A stretch of 64,000 nucleotides of DNA from Holophagales bacterium UBA5704 (GCA_002420005.1 DIHE01000191.1:18162-82161); one strand, 5' to 3'; positions 51,965-60,544 are shown, numbered from the stretch's first letter. Notes: generated by a model not told the origin, from the letters alone. Made by a program: numbers and translations.

Positions 51965-51997
51965 GAAGTAAAACCTCCTCAATCGGTCGGGGCGATT

Positions 51998-54900
51998 CTA
52001 TCCCGGCGGCGCCTGATAGCGCTCGCGCACCGTGCCCTGGCCGAGGAGCTGCTCGATCGCCGCCGAGAGCTCGGCACCGGGCTGGATCTTGTAGTTCTCC
52101 TGCGTGGCGATGTGGATCACCCGGTCCGGAAGCTGGACCTGCAAGGTCACCGGCACGTCGCCGTGGTGCTCGACGAACAGGTCGCGCAGGCGCAGCATGC
52201 TGTTGGTCGAGATGGCCGCGGCCTTGAGCAGCACGTCGACGCCGATCAGCGGGCGGACCCCGAGCTTGTCGAGCGCCGAGACCTCCTCGACGGTCATCTC
52301 CATCTCCCCTCCCCGCTCCCGCACCTGGCCTTTCACCAGGACCACGGCGTCGTCGGCGATCAGGTGGCCGAACTGCTGGAGCTGGTTGGCGAACAGGGTG
52401 ACCGGGATGCCACCGGTCAGGTCCTCCAGCACGAAGCGGCCCATGAAGCGGCCGGCATTGGCACCGGTCTTGATCTTCACCCGGTTGAAGCCGTTGACCA
52501 CCCCGCCCAGGGTGGCGGTGCCTTCGAAGCCTTCCTTGAGGTCGGCCGTGGTGTGCGAGATCAGCCGCTCGATCTCCGCCTGATGCTCGGAGAGCGGATT
52601 GCCGGTCAGATAGAAGCCGAGCGCCTCCTTCTCGGAACGCAGGCGCTCCTTCTCCGGCCAGACCGGCGTGGCGCGGTCGGGCACCGGCTCCATCGCGTCC
52701 GACCCGGCACTGCCACCGCCGCCCAGGAGGGCGAGGAGGCTCCCCTGCCCCTCCTCGCGCTCCCGGCGCCGCTTCTGGCCGAACTCCAGGATCGCGTCGA
52801 GCGATGTCCAGAGGGCGGCCCGGTGGAGGCCGAAGGTGTCGAAGGCACCGGCTTTGACCAGCGACTCGAACACCTTGCGGTTCACCGCCCGCAGATCGAC
52901 CTCCGTCGCCACCTGCGCCAGGCTGCGGAACCGGCCGAGCCGCCGCCGCGCCTCCAGGATCGCCTCGATCGCGCCCTCGCCGACGCCCTTGACCGCGCCG
53001 AGGCCGAAGCGGATCTGGTTCTCGACCACGGTGAAGAAATAGCTGCTCTCGTTGACGTCCACCTGCAAGAGCCCGATCCCCATGTTCTTGCACTCGGCCG
53101 TGTACTTGGCGATCGCATCGGAGGACGAGAGCTCGGAGTTGAGCATGGCGGCCATGAACGCCACGGGATGGTGCGCCTTCAGGTAGGCGGTCTTGTAGGC
53201 GAGGTTGGCGTAGGCGACGCTGTGGCTCTTGTTGAAGCCATAGCCGGCGAAGGGCTCGATGTAGTCCCAGAGCGCCGCCGACTTCTCCTGCGGCACGCCG
53301 CGCTTCGCGGCTCCCTCGACGAACTTGGCCTTCATCTTGGCCATCTCGTCGGCCTTCTTCTTGCCCATCGCCTTGCGCAGCTTGTCGGCGTCGGCCATCG
53401 AGAAGCCGGCCACCGCCACCGCGGTCAGCATCACCTGCTCCTGGTAGACGAAGACGCCGTAGGTCTCCTCCAGGATCGGCTTCGTCTCCGGCAGCGCGTA
53501 GGAGAACTTGCGCCCCTGCTTGCGCTGGATGTACTCCTCCACCATGCCGACCGACAGGGCGCCCGGCCGGTAGAGGGCGTTCAACGCCGCCAGCTCGTCG
53601 AAACGCGACGGCTTCACCCGCCGCAGGAGGTCGGTCATGCCGCGCGACTCAAACTGGAAGATGCCGCTGGTGCGTCCGTCGCAGAAGATCCTGAACGTCT
53701 CGGGATCGTCGAGCGGCACCTCGTCCAGGTCGAGCGCGATCCCCTGCTGGCGCACGATCTTGACCGCGTCGTCGATGACGGTGAGGGTGCGCAGGCCCAG
53801 GAAGTCCATCTTGAGCAGGCCGAGGCTCTCGATGATGGTCATGTCCCACTGGGTCATGACCTGCTCTTCCTCCCCCTTGGTGACCTTGTAGAGAGGGACC
53901 AGCTCGTCGAGCGGACGCGGCGTGATGACCACGCCCGCGGCGTGAACGGAGGCGTGGCGGGTGAGCCCTTCGAGACGCTTGCCGACCTCGATGATCTGCT
54001 TGACCTCGGGGTCCTTCATCTCGGCGGCGAGCGCGTCGTTGTCCTTGACCGCGTCGCCCAGGGACTTCGTCATGTCCGGGATCAGCTTGGCGATGCGGTC
54101 CACCTTGGAGTACGGCAGCCCCATGACCCGGCCGACGTCGCGGATGCACGCCTTGGCGGCGAGGGTCCCGAAGGTGATGATCTGGGCCACCCGGTCGCGG
54201 CCGTACTTCTCACCGACGTAGTTGATCACCTTGCCCCGCCCGCGCATGCAGAAGTCGATGTCGATGTCGGGCATGCTGATGCGGTCGGGGTTCAGGAAGC
54301 GCTCGAACAGCAGGTCGTACTGCAGCGGGTCGATGTTGGTGATGCGCAGCGCATACGCCACCAGCGAGCCGGCCGCCGAGCCGCGCCCCGGCCCCACCGG
54401 GACGTCGTTCTCCCGCGCATGGCGGATGAAGTCCCAGACCACCAGGAAGTAGCCGGGGAAACCCATCTTCTCGATGACCTGGATCTCGTACTCCAGGCGG
54501 GTGCGGTAGACCTCCTCCTCGTGGCGCGCCCCGCCCGGCCCACCGCGGCGCCGCCGCAGCTCGGTGAGCCGCTCGTCGAGGCCGTCGCGGACCACCTTTT
54601 CGAAGTACGACTGGAGCGTATACCCCGGCGGCACCGGGAACTCGGGAAGGTGGAACGAGCCGGTCGGGATGACCAGATTGCACTTCTCCGCGATGGCGAG
54701 GGTGTTCTCCAGCGCCTGATGGTCGTCCGGGAAGAGCGCGTGCATCTCGTCCGCGCTCTTGACGTAGAAGTTGTCGGAGTAATAGCGCAGCCGATCCGGG
54801 TCCGAGACGTTCTTCTGGGTGCCGATGCAGAGCAGGATGTCGTGCGCAAAGGCGTCGTCCTTGCGCAGGTAGTGGGCATCGTTGGAGGCGACCAGCGGGA

Positions 54901-55492
54901 TGCCGAGCTTCCTGGACAGGCGGCGGACGACCTCGTTGGCCAGCCGCTGCTCGGGAATTCCGTGGTCCTGCATTTCGAGGTAGTAATTGCCCTCCCCGAA
55001 GATCTCCAGAAACTCGCGCGCCGCCATCTCGGCCTCGCGCTCGCGGTTCTTGACGATGTTCTCGTTGATCTCGCCCTTCAAGCAGGCGGAGAGGCAGATG
55101 AGCCCTTCGCTGTGCTGGCGCAGCAGCGCCTTGTCGATCCGCGGCTTGTAGTAGAACCCTTCGAGGTAGGCGGTCGAGGTGAGCTTCAGGAGGTTGCGGT
55201 AGCCGGTCTCGTTCTTGGCGAGGAGCACGAGATGGTTGCTGCTGGACCGGCTGGGCGTGCGGTCGTGCAGGTCGCCCTGGGCGACGTAGGCTTCCATGCC
55301 GACGATCGGCTTGATGCCCGCGGCGCGCGCGGTGTTGTAGAGCTCGATGGCACCGAACATGTTGCCATGGTCGGTCAGCGCCACCGCCGGCATCCCGGCC
55401 TCCTTGACCGTGTTGATCACGTCCGGGAGACGGTTGGCCCCGTCGAGCAGGCTGAACTGGCTGTGTAGATGGAGGTGGACGAAGTCGGACAT
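51998..55492 (-). CDS. dnaE: DNA polymerase III alpha subunit
   Basis: The 1164-residue replicative polymerase starts MSDFVHLHLHSQFSLLDGAN (PHP domain) and has the catalytic aspartates in PDIDIDF at 408-414, then HASVHAAGVVITPRPLDELV and GYGFNKSHSVAYANLAYKTA. The HhH, OB-fold and C-terminal regions follow (GVVNGFNRVKIKTGANAGRF). The length is standard for DnaE1. The PHP metal-ligand histidines (HLHLHSQ) are kept. It elongates the leading and lagging strands. ATG at 55492 is preferred because the PHP motif begins six residues after it. Confidence 0.97.
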   Translation of the reverse strand: MSDFVHLHLHSQFSLLDGANRLPDVINTVKEAGMPAVALTDHGNMFGAIELYNTARAAGIKPIVGMEAYVAQGDLHDRTPSRSSSNHLVLLAKNETGYRNLLKLTSTAYLEGFYYKPRIDKALLRQHSEGLICLSACLKGEINENIVKNREREAEMAAREFLEIFGEGNYYLEMQDHGIPEQRLANEVVRRLSRKLGIPLVASNDAHYLRKDDAFAHDILLCIGTQKNVSDPDRLRYYSDNFYVKSADEMHALFPDDHQALENTLAIAEKCNLVIPTGSFHLPEFPVPPGYTLQSYFEKVVRDGLDERLTELRRRRGGPGGARHEEEVYRTRLEYEIQVIEKMGFPGYFLVVWDFIRHARENDVPVGPGRGSAAGSLVAYALRITNIDPLQYDLLFERFLNPDRISMPDIDIDFCMRGRGKVINYVGEKYGRDRVAQIITFGTLAAKACIRDVGRVMGLPYSKVDRIAKLIPDMTKSLGDAVKDNDALAAEMKDPEVKQIIEVGKRLEGLTRHASVHAAGVVITPRPLDELVPLYKVTKGEEEQVMTQWDMTIIESLGLLKMDFLGLRTLTVIDDAVKIVRQQGIALDLDEVPLDDPETFRIFCDGRTSGIFQFESRGMTDLLRRVKPSRFDELAALNALYRPGALSVGMVEEYIQRKQGRKFSYALPETKPILEETYGVFVYQEQVMLTAVAVAGFSMADADKLRKAMGKKKADEMAKMKAKFVEGAAKRGVPQEKSAALWDYIEPFAGYGFNKSHSVAYANLAYKTAYLKAHHPVAFMAAMLNSELSSSDAIAKYTAECKNMGIGLLQVDVNESSYFFTVVENQIRFGLGAVKGVGEGAIEAILEARRRLGRFRSLAQVATEVDLRAVNRKVFESLVKAGAFDTFGLHRAALWTSLDAILEFGQKRRREREEGQGSLLALLGGGGSAGSDAMEPVPDRATPVWPEKERLRSEKEALGFYLTGNPLSEHQAEIERLISHTTADLKEGFEGTATLGGVVNGFNRVKIKTGANAGRFMGRFVLEDLTGGIPVTLFANQLQQFGHLIADDAVVLVKGQVRERGGEMEMTVEEVSALDKLGVRPLIGVDVLLKAAAISTNSMLRLRDLFVEHHGDVPVTLQVQLPDRVIHIATQENYKIQPGAELSAAIEQLLGQGTVRERYQAPPG

Positions 55493-55498
55493 CCTGCC

Positions 55499-55532
55499 GG
55501 CGATGTTACCAGAAGCGGAGACGGGGGACGGG
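55499..55532. repeat. 34-nt direct repeat, copy 1 (left edge of accessory region 2)
   Basis: GGCGATGTTACCAGAAGCGG followed by AGACGG and GGACGGG. It recurs at 57888-57921 with one mismatch. This copy lies directly upstream of dnaE. Confidence 0.85.
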
Positions 55533-55578
55533 AAGTGGACGGTGCCCCTGCCATCTCCCAGCATGGTAGTATTCCGTC

Positions 55579-56661
55579 ATGGACATACCGAAAAACCCCA
55601 CGAGCGGCTTGCCGAGGACGTCGGGTAGGAGATGGTTGTGCCTCGCCGCCCTCGCGGGGCTCCTGGTCGCCTCCTGCCCCCCTGCTCAGGCGCTCGTACC
55701 GCCTCTGCTGACCCTGGCCGCGATGAAGAACGGCGGCAAAGCGGTCGGGAAGTTTCTCCTTTCCTTCACGGCTGACTACCTTCTGTCGAAGAGTCTCGAC
55801 AAGCTTCTCGACCAGGGGGTCGGCGCGGAGATCAAGTTGGCGAAGAGTGATCTGCTCGCCGAGGTCACCGAACGCGTTCAGGCCATGGAGGGCACCTCCG
55901 GCGAGACGAGAGGGCTCCTGCAAGAGCAATTGGAGCAGGCCGAGGCACAGCTGGCGAACCTCGATCGGGTGGCGGCGATTCTGGAAGGCCGGGTCCAGGA
56001 TGTCGAGGCCGAGGTGGCCGAGATCCGGAAGGAGCAGGCCGTTCTCGACCGGAGGATCGAAGCGCTGGAGCAACGGACGGCCGCGCTGGAAAAGCGAGTT
56101 GAAGAGCTCGACAAGGGTCTGAGCGCGCTCGACGCGAGGGTTTCCGACCTGGAGCTCGCGTTGATGCGGGAATGTCTCGACCTGCGAACCGCTCCCCGGC
56201 TGGGCATCGAAGAGTTCCGGGTCCAACCGGGCCTCCAGGGCCTGCTCGAAGACGACTCCGACAGCGAGCGCCTCTCGTTGCAGCTTCGCGGCCACCTGAA
56301 CAGCTGTTCCCCCGATCTCACCCAACGGGGATTGCTGTTGCAGTTCTCCTGGATCACCAGGGAGCTGAACCAGGACATGGCTCTCTACGCCACCTTCAAG
56401 CACATCGAGCCCGGCGGTTTCGACAGGACCCGGCTCAATCACCTTGCCCGCCTGGAGTTCCCGCTCTATCGCCCGCGCCACCGCATCGATGGGCAGGTCC
56501 TTGAGGTCTTCATTCCCTACGCCGAGATCCCCTTTCCCGAGACCTACCGCCTGGCTCTCGCCCTGGTCGTGACCCACGACGGCGAAACGCTCTACTCCTT
56601 GCCGGATCGGGTGATCCAGTGCAACGCCGGTCAGCGTCTCCAGTGCCGCTGGGGGAGATAG
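55579..56661 (+). CDS. Exported coiled-coil protein of unknown function
   Basis: The 360-residue protein has a signal peptide (RWLCLAALAGLLVASCPPAQ), a hydrophobic/amphipathic stretch (KFLLSFTADYLLSKSLDKLL), then a long coiled coil of about 110 residues with heptads (LANLDRVAAILEGRVQDVEA, ALEQRTAALEKRVEELDKGL). A globular C-terminal part follows (GLLLQFSWITRELNQDMALY, EVFIPYAEIPFPETYRLAL). I do not recognise the family. It stands alone, downstream of the 34-nt repeat and before the truncated Uma2 copy. It may be a surface or envelope structural protein. Confidence 0.7.
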   Translation: MDIPKNPTSGLPRTSGRRWLCLAALAGLLVASCPPAQALVPPLLTLAAMKNGGKAVGKFLLSFTADYLLSKSLDKLLDQGVGAEIKLAKSDLLAEVTERVQAMEGTSGETRGLLQEQLEQAEAQLANLDRVAAILEGRVQDVEAEVAEIRKEQAVLDRRIEALEQRTAALEKRVEELDKGLSALDARVSDLELALMRECLDLRTAPRLGIEEFRVQPGLQGLLEDDSDSERLSLQLRGHLNSCSPDLTQRGLLLQFSWITRELNQDMALYATFKHIEPGGFDRTRLNHLARLEFPLYRPRHRIDGQVLEVFIPYAEIPFPETYRLALALVVTHDGETLYSLPDRVIQCNAGQRLQCRWGR

Positions 56662-56692
56662 GGGGAGCGCGAGCGGCCTCTGTTAATTCAAG

Positions 56693-56857
56693 ATGTCGAG
56701 CATGGAAGGCCGCCACCCTGGCTACAGTCTCCGAGCGCCTAGCGCCTCGGGCACGTCCCTCCGCCTCCCCGGCCGGGGTGACGCCTTTCCGCGGGTCGAC
56801 GATCACCTGGTGACGCCGGAGGTGACGCGCGACGAGATCATCAAGGGCGCCGGGTAG
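56693..56857 (+). pseudogene. Truncated Uma2-family gene copy
   Basis: The first 54 codons match the start of the intact gene at 57956 (MSSMEGRHPGYSLRAP ... LVTPEVTRDEIIKG). A 1-nt deletion in the run AAAGGGCG (here AAGGGCG) then shifts the frame to an immediate TAG at 56855-56857. Similarity stops soon after. It is a broken duplicate. Confidence 0.85.
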
Positions 56858-56920
56858 AGGCTCGAGACGTCCTTCTCGTCCTGCGGATTTCTTCCACCCG
56901 GCTCCGCGCACCGGCTGGTT

Positions 56921-57426
56921 GCGACAAGCCGACCCCGTCGGCTCGGCGGACGGAGGCAGATGCGACAGGTTGGGCATGATCTGCGACAACCCACCCTTAT
57001 CCTACGGCCGCCACCGCCAGATCGTCCACCACTGCGGGTGATGTGCGACAAGCTCCCCTCGACCGTTGAACGGAAGGCCCCTCCCGCCCGGCGCCTCGCT
57101 GCCTTTTGCGACAATTGAAGCGACGCCGGTCAACCAACGCGACAACTTCGCGATAAGAAGGGGGCCACTCTGCGACGCTGTAGCCCAAGTTGCGACAAAT
57201 TGAGGCCCATCTGCGCCAACCTGGCGGGAGTCGCGACCCAAGATGCGACGACCTGCGACAAGAAGAGCCCACGCGCCCAGCCGCCTCCGCCAACTTGTCG
57301 CAAGTGGCCGATTTTTCGCGACATGCTTGGAGTGTTCTGCGACCAGTCACGCTCTCCTCGTCAACGAATCGGGCGATTCGTCGACAGGTCAGGCGATTCT
57401 GCGACAAACCGCGCCGAGCTTGTCGC
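56921..57426. repeat. 21-bp-phased array with TTGCGACAA core
   Basis: GCGAC (or its complement GTCGC) starts at 56921, 56962, 56983, 57045, 57108, 57172, 57192, 57213 (GCGCC), 57233, 57255, 57297 (inverted), 57318, 57339, 57380 (GTCGAC), 57401 and 57422 (inverted). Steps are 20-22, 41-42 or 62-64 nt, all multiples of 21. Fuller sites read TTGCGACAA or CTTGTCGCAAG. Extra copies fall at 57120, 57139 and 57245. No gene is supported inside. Confidence 0.9.
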
Positions 57427-57570
57427 AGGTTGGCGGGAGCCTCCCCGCCAAGTGCCAGGTCAAGAGCTAGAGATTGCTCAATCTTTCATGGCCATGTGAG
57501 CTCGCGGGGCGAAAGTAGAGGAGAAGTGCAAGAATCGCCCCCCGGCTTCCGACTTTCTCAGGGGTATGAG

Positions 57571-57889
57571 TAGCCGCACCCTTTCCCCCAGGGAGCTTTC
57601 CGCCGCACCTGCCATTCGTGCCGGCCTGAGCCCTGTACCTCTCGTCGGTGGTCTCTCCGTCTCTCGTGAGCCGGTGATCGGTGGCCCCGATCCGCGGTTG
57701 GCGGCCGAGGTGTACGCGAAAGCTGCCTGCTCCGGGCTGGCAAGCCCCGCGGCAGCACCGATCGGGTGCGCGAGTAAGGTCGCGTGAGGTCAGAATAGAG
57801 CCTCACTGCGGGAAAGCACGACCGGTGGAGCGAGGGCCGAGGGGAGATGTTGTAGCGATGGCTATTTTTTGAGGTGGAACCTATCTTGG
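57571..57889 (+). mobile_element. Remnant A of a REP-associated transposase element (3' end)
   Basis: The first 40 nt encode the last residues of the transposase (PFPPGSFPPHLPFVPA and stop), out of context. About 270 bp of conserved downstream sequence follow, ending GGTGGAACCTATCTTGG. The copy at 59745-60060 is about 95% identical. The transposase body is absent here. Confidence 0.85.
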
Positions 57890-57921
57890 CGATGTTACCA
57901 GAAGCGGAGACGGAGGACGGG
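57888..57921. repeat. 34-nt direct repeat, copy 2
   Basis: One mismatch to 55499-55532. It lies exactly where transposase remnant A ends, 35 nt before the Uma2 ATG. Confidence 0.85.
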
Positions 57922-57955
57922 GGGTGGCATCCGACCGACCGGGACCTCTGTTAAG

Positions 57956-58810
57956 ATGTCGAGCATGGAAGGCCGCCACCCTGGATACAGCCTCAGAGCG
58001 CCCGGAGCCTCGGGCCCCTCTCTACGTCTCCCCGGCCGGGGCGATGCCTTCCCGCGGGTCGACGATCACCTGGTGACGCCGGAGGTGACGCGCGACGAGA
58101 TCATCAAAGGGCGCCGGGTAGAGGCCCTGCCGGCCGAGGCGCCGCACGGCGATCAGCACCACCGGCTCGACTACGTCACCGGCGCCCACGTGGCGCCCGG
58201 GTACGAGGGCTCGACGGACCTGATCACCCGCGTCGGCCCCAAGTCCGACTTCGCCACCGATGCCTGCATCCGCAAGGCCGGGATCGATCCAGCCACCGGG
58301 TCGCGCTATCTGGAGGAGATCGCCTTCGAGGTGGTCTCGACGCAGAGCGAGAAGGACGTAAGCGACAAAGCCGAAGAGATGCAGGCGCGCGGCGTACGCC
58401 GGATCTTCGGCATTTTCGTCAAGGAGCCGCGGCGGGTCTGCGAGTGGTCTCCGCAGAGCCGGAGCTGGCGGCCTCTCGACCCCGACTTCCGCATTGAGGA
58501 CCGGTGCCTGGCCGCGCCGCTGCCCGTGGCGGGGCTGCTCGATGCCGCGCTCGCCCACCAAGCCGTGGTCGAGGCCTTGGTGGCCAGGAGCGAGCCGACG
58601 ATCAGCCGGCTGACAGCGACGGCGAGGGCCGAAGGTGAGGCCAAAGGCAGAGCCGAGAGTGTTCTCGATCTTCTGGAGAACCGCGGTCTCGCGGTGAGCC
58701 CGGAACAGAGGGCGGAGATCCTGGGTTGCTCCGATCCGGCTCGGCTGAAGCACTGGTTGCTGAGCGCCGGCTCGGTGGCGACCGTCGGTGAGCTGCTCTC
58801 GAGACCCTGA
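57956..58810 (+). CDS. Uma2-family (DUF820) putative endonuclease
   Basis: The 284-residue protein has the Uma2 PD-(D/E)XK fold: PAEAPHGDQHHRLDYVTGAH, STDLITRVGPKSDFATDACI, YLEEIAFEVVSTQSEKDVSD and GVRRIFGIFVKEPRRVCEW. The Asp in SDF and Glu in FEVVS are the likely metal ligands. The C-terminal 100 residues are helical and include RAEGEAKGRAESVLDLLENR. ATG at 57956 is the start shared with the broken copy at 56693. Such genes are frequent in mobile and repeat-rich regions; the role is unproven. Confidence 0.85.
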   Translation: MSSMEGRHPGYSLRAPGASGPSLRLPGRGDAFPRVDDHLVTPEVTRDEIIKGRRVEALPAEAPHGDQHHRLDYVTGAHVAPGYEGSTDLITRVGPKSDFATDACIRKAGIDPATGSRYLEEIAFEVVSTQSEKDVSDKAEEMQARGVRRIFGIFVKEPRRVCEWSPQSRSWRPLDPDFRIEDRCLAAPLPVAGLLDAALAHQAVVEALVARSEPTISRLTATARAEGEAKGRAESVLDLLENRGLAVSPEQRAEILGCSDPARLKHWLLSAGSVATVGELLSRP

Positions 58811-58839
58811 CCGGCCCGGCTTCAGGCGGCCGTTCCCTG

Positions 58840-58988
58840 CCGATTCAAAATTCAACTTTCAATCGGCGGGCTTTGCTCGCCGGTCGCGCCGTGGAGTGTC
58901 AAGGCGCGAAGCCGGCCCAACGGGCCGGGAGATCGGAGCCCAGGGATGAGGCCGAAGGCCGATTCCTTGGGTCAACAGCCCCCAAACC
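58840..58988. repeat. 149-nt direct repeat, copy 1, with REP-like palindromes
   Basis: It starts with the dyad GCCGATT ... AATCGGC, then CGGCGGGCTTTGCTCGCCG and GCCGGCCCAACGGGCCGG, and ends GGGTCAACAGCCCC. The second copy at 59136-59290 differs at few positions. These palindromes are candidate REP sites for the nearby transposase. Confidence 0.85.
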
Positions 58989-59005
58989 CAAGCCCCAAAC
59001 CCAAC

Positions 59006-59127
59006 GGGTGCCAGGGGAAAGCGTAATCATCACTCAAAAGTCGGGAGCCTTGCGCCCGGCGGCGAGCTGCCCCGCAACCTGCCTACCAGGCATGATTGAG
59101 CAATACCTGATTTCTTTGCTGGCACCC
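59006..59127. mobile_element. MITE-like insertion with 9-bp inverted ends
   Basis: GGGTGCCAG at 59006-59014 and CTGGCACCC at 59119-59127 are perfect inverted ends of a 122-bp unit with further complementary bases inside (AAAG/CTTT, ACTCAA/TTGAGC). It lies between the two 149-nt repeats and encodes nothing. Confidence 0.6.
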
Positions 59128-59135
59128 ATTGCCGG

Positions 59136-59290
59136 CCGATTCAAAATTCAACTTTCAATCGGCGGGCTTTGCTCGCCGGTCGCGACGGGGAGTGTCAAGG
59201 CGTGAAGCCGGCCCGACGGGCCGGGAGATCGGAGCCCAGGGATGAGGCCCGAGGCCGATTCCCTGGGTCAACGGTCAACAGCCCCAAACC
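59136..59290. repeat. 149-nt direct repeat, copy 2
   Basis: Same order of palindromes as copy 1 (CGGCGGGCTTTGCTCGCCG, GCCGGCCCGACGGGCCGG), with a 7-nt extra GTCAACG near the end. It precedes the transposase remnant. Confidence 0.85.
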
Positions 59291-59330
59291 AGCCTGCGGC
59301 CTGAAGGGCCGCGGCGCCCACGCCTTGGTA

Positions 59331-59801
59331 ACAGGAGAACCCGTCGAGGGAACTTGGTATGACCGGACCCTGGCGCGCAGCCTGCGCCTGCGCCGCGAGA
59401 CCCCCAAGCCGGGAGAAGTCGATGTCCGCCAGACGGTCTCCCTCAGCCCTCTCCCGTGCTGGAAGCATCTGGCGCCGGAGGTCTACCGGTCCCGGGTCGC
59501 CGATCTCCTCCGCGGCATTGAGGAAGCTGCCGCGCTCGAACGAAAGAAGAAGGGCATCGAGCCGCTCGGCGCCGCGGCCATCCTGAAACAGGAGCCAGAG
59601 GCCCGCCCCGAGCACCTCGATCGCTCGCCGGCCCCCTTCATCCACGCCGCCACAAAGAGGGTGCGCAAGGAGCTGCGGGAAGCCTACGGCTGGTTTCTGG
59701 CCGCCTTCCGAGAAGCTGCGGACAAACTCAAGAAAGGTGATCGAGCCGCACCGTTTCCCCCAGGAAGCTTTCCGCCGCACCTGCCTTTCGTGCCGGCCTG
59801 A
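59331..59801 (+). pseudogene. 5'-truncated REP-associated (Y1/IS200-like) transposase
   Basis: The remaining 156 codons match the C-terminal part of RAYT-type transposases: PVEGTWYDRTLARSLRLRR, SPLPCWKHLAPEVYRSRVAD, KKKGIEPLGAAAILKQEPEA, SPAPFIHAATKRVRKELREA and the ending FPPGSFPPHLPFVPA. The catalytic HUH and Tyr part, which should precede this, is missing; the upstream sequence is the 149-nt repeat. The gene is therefore non-functional. The recognition rests on this C-terminal pattern. Confidence 0.78.
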
Positions 59802-60060
59802 GCCCTGTACCTCTTGTCGGTGGTCTCTCCGTCTCTTGTGAGCCGGTGATCGGTGGCCCCGATCCGCGGTTGGCGGCCGAGGTGTACGCGAAAGCTGCCT
59901 ACTCCGGGCTGGCAAGCCCCGTGGCAGCACCGATCGGGTGCTCGAGAAGGTCGCGTGAGGTCACAATAGAGCCTCACTGCGGGAAGGCACGACCGGTGGA
60001 GCGAGGGCCGAGGGGAGATGTTTTAGCGATGGGTATCTCTTGAGGTGGAACCCATCTTGG
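59745..60060 (+). mobile_element. Remnant B: 3' end of the transposase element
   Basis: It shares about 310 bp with remnant A. Its end, GGTGGAACCCATCTTGG, is followed by a second AACCCATCTTGGA, a 14-nt tandem duplication at the junction with the CFI-box gene. Confidence 0.85.
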
Positions 60061-60468
60061 AGAACCCATCTTGGAATGATTCCGATTGCACTTGCGCGCA
60101 ATGGTCGCGGCAGGCCCTACTAGGAACCGAAGCGAGAGCCATTTCAGCACTCCGCTCTTCTCAATGAAGCGTGCAAAGGCAGGGCTCACCGAATAGTAGG
60201 TTGTGATGAAGAGGCGCCCGATCACTTGTCGCTGTAAAGTTTCATCCCGAAACTTGCGCAACTCGACTACCCTTGGGTCCAAGCTACTACCAAGCGTAGC
60301 GGTTGCGATGAAGCAGCCCCCTCCGCTGCTTCCGCCGCGCCCTCCGCTCGTCGTATTGGGCTTAACGGTCCCTGGCGGTGTCGTTCCGGTAAAGGGATGA
60401 CAGGTTTTGCAGTAGTTCCCGTCTGCTGTCCATGTTCTACAACGCGGGCAAAGGCCATCATGAGCCAT
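59974..60468 (-). CDS. Zinc-ribbon CFI-box protein, 3' end replaced by a mobile element
   Basis: The 164-residue protein has an N-terminal zinc ribbon (LCPRCRTWTADGNYCKTCH), a Gly/Ser linker and a CFI-box domain (GGCFIATATLGSSLDPRVVE, LRKFRDETLQRQVIGRLFIT). The last 30 or so residues (from about GSPRWVPPQ) are read from transposase remnant B, so the native C-terminus was lost or extended by insertion. An upstream start (MATRKDGDIEW) belongs to another frame. The G+C is lower than in the core. It is the third minus-strand gene of the cassette-like group. Confidence 0.75.
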   Translation of the reverse strand: MAHDGLCPRCRTWTADGNYCKTCHPFTGTTPPGTVKPNTTSGGRGGSSGGGCFIATATLGSSLDPRVVELRKFRDETLQRQVIGRLFITTYYSVSPAFARFIEKSGVLKWLSLRFLVGPAATIARKCNRNHSKMGSPRWVPPQEIPIAKTSPLGPRSTGRAFPQ

Positions 60469-60544
60469 TCTATATCTCCGTCTTTTCTTGTCGCCATTCT
60501 CGCGAGTTCGCTCCTTAATCTTTCTATGGTAGCATGCTTGCGCG

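Noticed and set aside
51158..55468. Plus-strand frame of over 1400 codons opposite dnaE
   Set aside because: Antisense shadow; dnaE is unambiguous.
56997..57407. Heptapeptide-repeat protein on the minus strand within the 21-bp array
   Set aside because: The 7-residue pattern follows from the 21-nt period. Only the Cys/Arg codons from the core repeat, there is no ribosome site, and several overlapping frames are equally open.
56921..57426. CRISPR array
   Set aside because: The conserved part is only 7-9 nt, units are 21 nt, both orientations occur, and no cas gene is near. Spacers of about 12 nt are not compatible with CRISPR.
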